Origin: an uncultured Ruminococcus sp.
Lineage (GTDB): Bacteria > Bacillota > Clostridia > Oscillospirales > Acutalibacteraceae
Direction of reading: 5' to 3'
NCBI GenBank assembly: GCA_902773165.1
Contig: CACYDO010000086.1
Coordinates: 1-8,791, forward strand
DNA: 8,791 nucleotides
In this document: one piece after another, positions 6,401 to 8,791 of the stretch
Position numbering within the stretch: position 1 is the stretch's first letter
Layout of the letters: each line of letters begins with the position of its first letter
Translations under genes and position numbers: made by a program
Notes under the pieces: model-generated
What the model was told of the DNA's origin: nothing
What the model saw: the letters and a program-made list of their open reading frames with translations, nothing else
Database searches by the model: none

Positions 6401-8152
6401 TTAATACTGTTCTTCGTCCTGCAGGGCGTCCATGCCCTCTTCTCCGGTACGAACCTTTACAACATTTTCAACGTCATAAACGAAGATCTTGCCGTCGCCC
6501 GTGTGACCGGTGTACATAACGCTTTTTGCCGTATCAATAACAGTTTTAACAGGGATCTTGCTTACAACGATCTCTACCTGAACCCTCGGGTGAAGCGTGA
6601 TCTCCTGAACAGCACCTCTGTAATATTCCGGCTTGCCCTTCTGAACGCCGCAGCCAAGCACGTTTGTGACTGTCATACCGGTAATACCGATATTAAGCAT
6701 AGCCTGCTTCAAAGTTTCAAAGCATTCCTGACGAACAAATATTTCGATTTTGGTAAGCTTTACGTCGGAAGCAACGGGAGCTTTATGAGTTTTAAGAACA
6801 ACAGGAACAGCTTCGTCGATATCGACCTTAGTCTCGATGCCCTTATCTGCGTTAGTGCCGCCGCTAAGGAACGGCGCAGACATTGCTGCAAAGATCGGCT
6901 GGAAATCTGCATACGCGCTGACAAGTCCATGCTCGGGAAGGTCAAGTCCGCTTAATTCCTCTTCCTTGGTTACGCGAAGACCGATCGTCTTTTTGATAAG
7001 CAAAAATGTAATTGTGATCGTAACGCCGCCCCAAAGTACAACGGCAAGAATACCTAAGCACTGAATTCCTAGAAAATAACCTCTTGTCATGCTGTTCTCC
7101 GCAAGCCAATCATTGCTTGCAAATACGCCTGTAAGAACCGTTCCGAGAAGACCGTTGCAGAAATGTACGCCTACCGCACCGACCGGATCATCTACTTTAA
7201 GTACCTTATCTACAAATTCAATTCCGAAAACAACGGCGAACGCAGCAAAAAGTCCGATTATTGCCGCTGCCCACGGATTAACGCAGTCGCAGCCTGCCGT
7301 AATTGCAACAAGACCTGCAAGAGAGCCGTTCAAAGTCATTGAAACATCGGGCTTTTTGTAGCGGATCCATGTAATAAACATTGTTGCAAGGGTTGCAACG
7401 GCAGCCGCAAGGTTTGTGTTGAAGAATACTTTTGAAGCAAGCTCAGCGCCGCCGTTTGTCATTGAAACGGTTGAAGCACCGTTAAATCCGAACCAGCAGA
7501 ACCAGAGAATAAATACACCGAGCGCGCCGAGAGGAATGTTATGACCGGGAATTGCCTTCGGCTTGCCGTTTTTGTCGTACTTGCCGATTCTCGCGCCGAG
7601 AATAGCCGCACCTATAAGCGCGCAGAGACCACCTAGCATATGTACTGCCGTTGAACCTGCGAAATCATGGAAGCCAAGCTGTGCAAGCCAGCCGCCGCCC
7701 CAGATCCAGTGTCCCGAAACGGGGTAGATGATAAGGCTGATAACTGCGGAGTAAATGCAGTAGGAAGAAAACTTTGTTCTTTCTGCCATAGCGCCCGAAA
7801 CGATAGTCGCGCTCGTTGCACAGAACACCGTCTGGAAAATAAAGTATGCAAAAAAGCTTACGCCATCGGGTAAAATTGCTGTGTAATCGCCCTGCGTAAA
7901 CAGATCAAGTCCTCCGAAGATCGCCGAGTGAGTTCCGAACATGATACCGAATCCAACGATCCAGTACAGCGGAGTTCCGATCGAAAAGTCCATCAGGTTT
8001 TTCATGATGATATTACCGCTGTTTTTTGAACGTGTAAATCCTGCTTCAACCGCTGCGAATCCTGCCTGCATAAAGAACACAAGCGCCGCACCGATAAGCG
8101 TCCACATGGTATTAACATCGGAGAATAATACCGTAACATTTGAGTCTGTCAT
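6401..8152 (-). CDS. amt: Ammonium transporter fused to a P-II domain (Amt-PII)
   Basis: This 583-residue membrane protein combines an ammonium channel with its usual regulator. Residues 1 to about 410 are an 11-helix Amt domain with no signal peptide. Against E. coli AmtB the key residues are present: Phe110 and Phe223 (gate, AmtB F107 and F215), Trp151 and Ser227 (outer site, W148 and S219), Asp163 (D160) and the pore pair His171 and His330 (H168 and H318). The cytoplasmic Amt tail motif GLDLPEHG is at 402-409. A linker of about 55 residues leads to a full P-II domain (about 466-583). This has QKG at 504-506 in the T-loop, the nucleotide-binding GDGKIF at 552-557 and KVRTG at 566-570. The site of the uridylylated Tyr51 of E. 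coli GlnB is Gln516, so that modification is impossible there. The ATG at 8152 has a weak ribosome binding site. The gene sits behind a long leader with hairpins and appears monocistronic. The P-II part probably gates its own channel by sensing ATP/ADP/2-oxoglutarate (inference). Confidence 0.95.
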   Translation of the reverse strand: MTDSNVTVLFSDVNTMWTLIGAALVFFMQAGFAAVEAGFTRSKNSGNIIMKNLMDFSIGTPLYWIVGFGIMFGTHSAIFGGLDLFTQGDYTAILPDGVSFFAYFIFQTVFCATSATIVSGAMAERTKFSSYCIYSAVISLIIYPVSGHWIWGGGWLAQLGFHDFAGSTAVHMLGGLCALIGAAILGARIGKYDKNGKPKAIPGHNIPLGALGVFILWFCWFGFNGASTVSMTNGGAELASKVFFNTNLAAAVATLATMFITWIRYKKPDVSMTLNGSLAGLVAITAGCDCVNPWAAAIIGLFAAFAVVFGIEFVDKVLKVDDPVGAVGVHFCNGLLGTVLTGVFASNDWLAENSMTRGYFLGIQCLGILAVVLWGGVTITITFLLIKKTIGLRVTKEEELSGLDLPEHGLVSAYADFQPIFAAMSAPFLSGGTNADKGIETKVDIDEAVPVVLKTHKAPVASDVKLTKIEIFVRQECFETLKQAMLNIGITGMTVTNVLGCGVQKGKPEYYRGAVQEITLHPRVQVEIVVSKIPVKTVIDTAKSVMYTGHTGDGKIFVYDVENVVKVRTGEEGMDALQDEEQY

Positions 8153-8180
8153 AAATCCAACACTTCTTTTCTTAAAATTT

Positions 8181-8209
8181 TTTATATGTGAACACGCCGC
8201 GCGTGATTA
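8181..8209 (-). promoter_or_regulatory. Weak proximal promoter candidate for amt
   Basis: TATAAA (8181-8186, minus strand) follows TAATCA (8204-8209) with a 17-base spacer. The spacer contains the dyad CACGC-CGC-GCGTG (8193-8205), which could be an operator. If used, this promoter would bypass both hairpins upstream. The -35 matches the consensus at only three of six bases. Confidence 0.25.
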
Positions 8210-8220
8210 TTTTCTCCGAT

Positions 8221-8292
8221 AAAAAAGGCTGACGGCAATGGCACATGGAAAACGCCTGCAAAACGGCATTTTCCGACAGCGCCATTGCCGTC
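8221..8292 (-). terminator. Second terminator-like hairpin in the amt leader
   Basis: GACGGCAATGGC (8231-8242) pairs perfectly with 8281-8292 over 12 bp. Inside, GGAAAA (8247-8252) pairs with TTTTCC (8269-8274), and after one mismatch GCC with GGC, giving a long two-part stem. In the minus direction AGCC separates the stem from six T (8221-8226). It resembles an intrinsic terminator about 70 bases ahead of the amt start codon. Confidence 0.7.
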
Positions 8293-8325
8293 TGAAAAAT
8301 GAGTACAAGTTGTAATCTGGATATC

Positions 8326-8392
8326 AAAATAAAAATAAAAATAAAAAACGGCAACAACGCCAACACTAACAACAGTGGCGCCCTTGCCGTTT
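8326..8392 (-). terminator. Intrinsic terminator directly after the leader promoter
   Basis: On the minus strand AAACGGCAA (8384-8392) pairs perfectly with TTGCCGTTT (8346-8354) over 9 bp. Internal GGCG/CGCC and CACT/AGTG pairings extend the stem. It is followed by an exceptionally long T-rich tract (8326-8348) interrupted only by an A every sixth base, at 8342, 8336 and 8330. The 5' arm begins about five bases after the predicted transcription start. Confidence 0.8.
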
Positions 8393-8403
8393 GCTATGGT
8401 TGT

Positions 8404-8432
8404 ATTATACAACGGCGTCGTTTCTTTGTCAA
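8404..8432 (-). promoter_or_regulatory. Perfect consensus sigma-A promoter upstream of amt
   Basis: TTGACA (8427-8432) and TATAAT (8404-8409) on the minus strand are separated by exactly 17 bases. This is the strongest promoter match in the window. It points at amt, 250 bases away, and no gene lies between. Such a strong promoter in front of terminators suggests that output is set by termination rather than initiation. Confidence 0.9.
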
Positions 8433-8566
8433 GTGAATTTTCCGAAATTTGATCCCGTAAATTTCCGACCTATGCATTGCCTGATAATATAAAAATGAAA
8501 CTGCCTGTAGCACTTGCCGACACACCGCCCACGCGGAAACTAATTATAGATCACAACAAATTCAGG

Positions 8567-8612
8567 CGGAACTGCCTCCGGGCGGCGGCCAAGCGGCCGC
8601 AGGCTGTTCCGC
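8567..8612 (-). repeat. REP-like hairpin unit (inverse orientation)
   Basis: An imperfect palindrome with outer arms GCGGAAC/GTTCCGC, then GCCT/AGGC, and an inner 6-bp stem GCGGCC/GGCCGC with a four-base loop. Read on the minus strand its 5' half matches the unit at 8764-8790 at about 22 of 27 positions, including the loop GCTT. The unit therefore stands in inverse orientation to the one at the right edge. Confidence 0.7.
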
Positions 8613-8693
8613 TGTAGGTTTTGACCGACGACACTTATTGCCGCGTCTGCCACTTTTGCAGTGCGTACATCCTTCGTGTATTGGACATGAAGA

Positions 8694-8791
8694 GTGTTAG
8701 TGTGAAATATTAGTGGGCAACCCAAAACGCGGCGGCCAACTGACCGTCACGGTAAAGCAAAATCGGAACTGCCTCCGGGCGCTTGCCCGGC
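8694..8791 (+). repeat. Dispersed repeat core, copy 2 (runs off window)
   Basis: This matches the minus strand of 2295-2395 at about three quarters of positions. It ends in CGGAACTGCCTCCGGGCG (8764-8781), which is also found exactly at 8567-8584, and a perfect hairpin CCGGGC-GCTT-GCCCGG (8775-8790). The element continues past the window, so its full extent is unknown. Confidence 0.7.

Larger units (their letters stand above)
8153..8397 (-). promoter_or_regulatory. amt 5' leader with two terminator-like hairpins
   Basis: If transcription starts near 8397, about seven bases after the consensus -10, the amt mRNA has a leader of about 245 nt. It begins almost directly with a terminator hairpin (8346-8392) and a long U tract, then carries a second long hairpin (8231-8292) with a U6 run. 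The arms of both hairpins contain ACGGCAA or its complement, so they can re-pair with each other. The layout fits transcription attenuation of a nitrogen-uptake gene, but no ligand or protein binding site is recognised. The start site is inferred. Confidence 0.6.
8433..8791. other. Non-coding, repeat-rich right flank
   Basis: No convincing gene is present in this 359-base stretch. An open frame of 61 codons on the minus strand (8540-8725) runs through the repeat hairpin, has no clear ribosome binding site and is likely spurious. From about 8567 the DNA consists of copies of the dispersed repeat family seen at 2272-2526. The stretch 8433-8566 shows nothing I can name. Confidence 0.6.

Noticed and set aside
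6503..6955. 150-codon open frame on the plus strand
   Set aside because: It is opposite the linker and P-II domain of the ammonium transporter and reflects codon bias of that gene.
8326..8348. Period-6 A-rich run as a microsatellite
   Set aside because: Only three T interruptions occur at six-base spacing, and it is better explained as the U tract of the adjoining terminator.
8221..8392. ANTAR-protein target (two hairpins with A-x-x-G hexaloops) in the amt leader
   Set aside because: ANTAR control of nitrogen genes is known in clostridia, so I looked for it. Neither hairpin has a clear six-base loop with A at position 1 and G at position 4.
8182..8412. 76-codon and overlapping 66-codon open frames on the minus strand upstream of amt
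   Set aside because: They run through the -10 region or both hairpins, encode a low-complexity FYFYFYF stretch from the T tract and have no ribosome binding site. A leader peptide is not excluded but not supported.
8540..8725. 61-codon open frame on the minus strand
   Set aside because: It spans a palindromic repeat unit and has no clear ribosome binding site, so it is most likely repeat-derived noise.

Overview
The window looks like chromosomal DNA of an anaerobic low-to-mid GC Firmicute. Within that group the best guess is a gut Clostridia of the Ruminococcus/Oscillospiraceae kind. The signs are consensus sigma-A type promoters, strong AGGAGG-like ribosome binding sites, U-tract terminators, a stand-alone flavo-diiron protein of strict anaerobes, an intracellular BspA-type LRR protein, and an ammonium transporter fused to a P-II protein. 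The genus is an inference from protein families only.

All five recognisable genes lie on the minus strand, so transcription runs from right to left. In order they are: amt-PII (8152 to 6401), an LRR_5 protein (6020 to 4551), aspS (4339 to 2555), fprA (2227 to 1064) and a ROK glucokinase cut by the left edge (798 to beyond 1). They do not form one operon. The gaps are 200 to 380 bases, aspS, the LRR gene and the glucokinase each have a promoter candidate, and the LRR gene and fprA each end in an intrinsic terminator. No such terminator is visible after aspS, so some read-through into fprA is possible.

The genes are mostly housekeeping: glucose phosphorylation, tRNA charging, oxygen/NO detoxification and nitrogen uptake. 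They do not make up an obvious pathway. The unusual parts are non-coding or architectural. (1) The amt-PII gene has a leader of about 245 nt. It starts at a perfect TTGACA-17-TATAAT promoter, which runs straight into an intrinsic terminator and then a second terminator-like hairpin. The stem arms of the two hairpins share the ACGGCAA/TTGCCGT core and can pair with each other, as expected of an attenuation or antitermination switch. (2) The transporter carries its own P-II domain, which lacks the uridylylated tyrosine. (3) A dispersed repeat family appears at 2272-2526, between aspS and fprA and bounded by imperfect inverted repeats, and at about 8567-8791. Its hairpin tips differ between copies by paired changes, which resembles REP/BIME or MITE-type elements. 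No CRISPR array, tRNA, rRNA, transposase or phage gene was seen.
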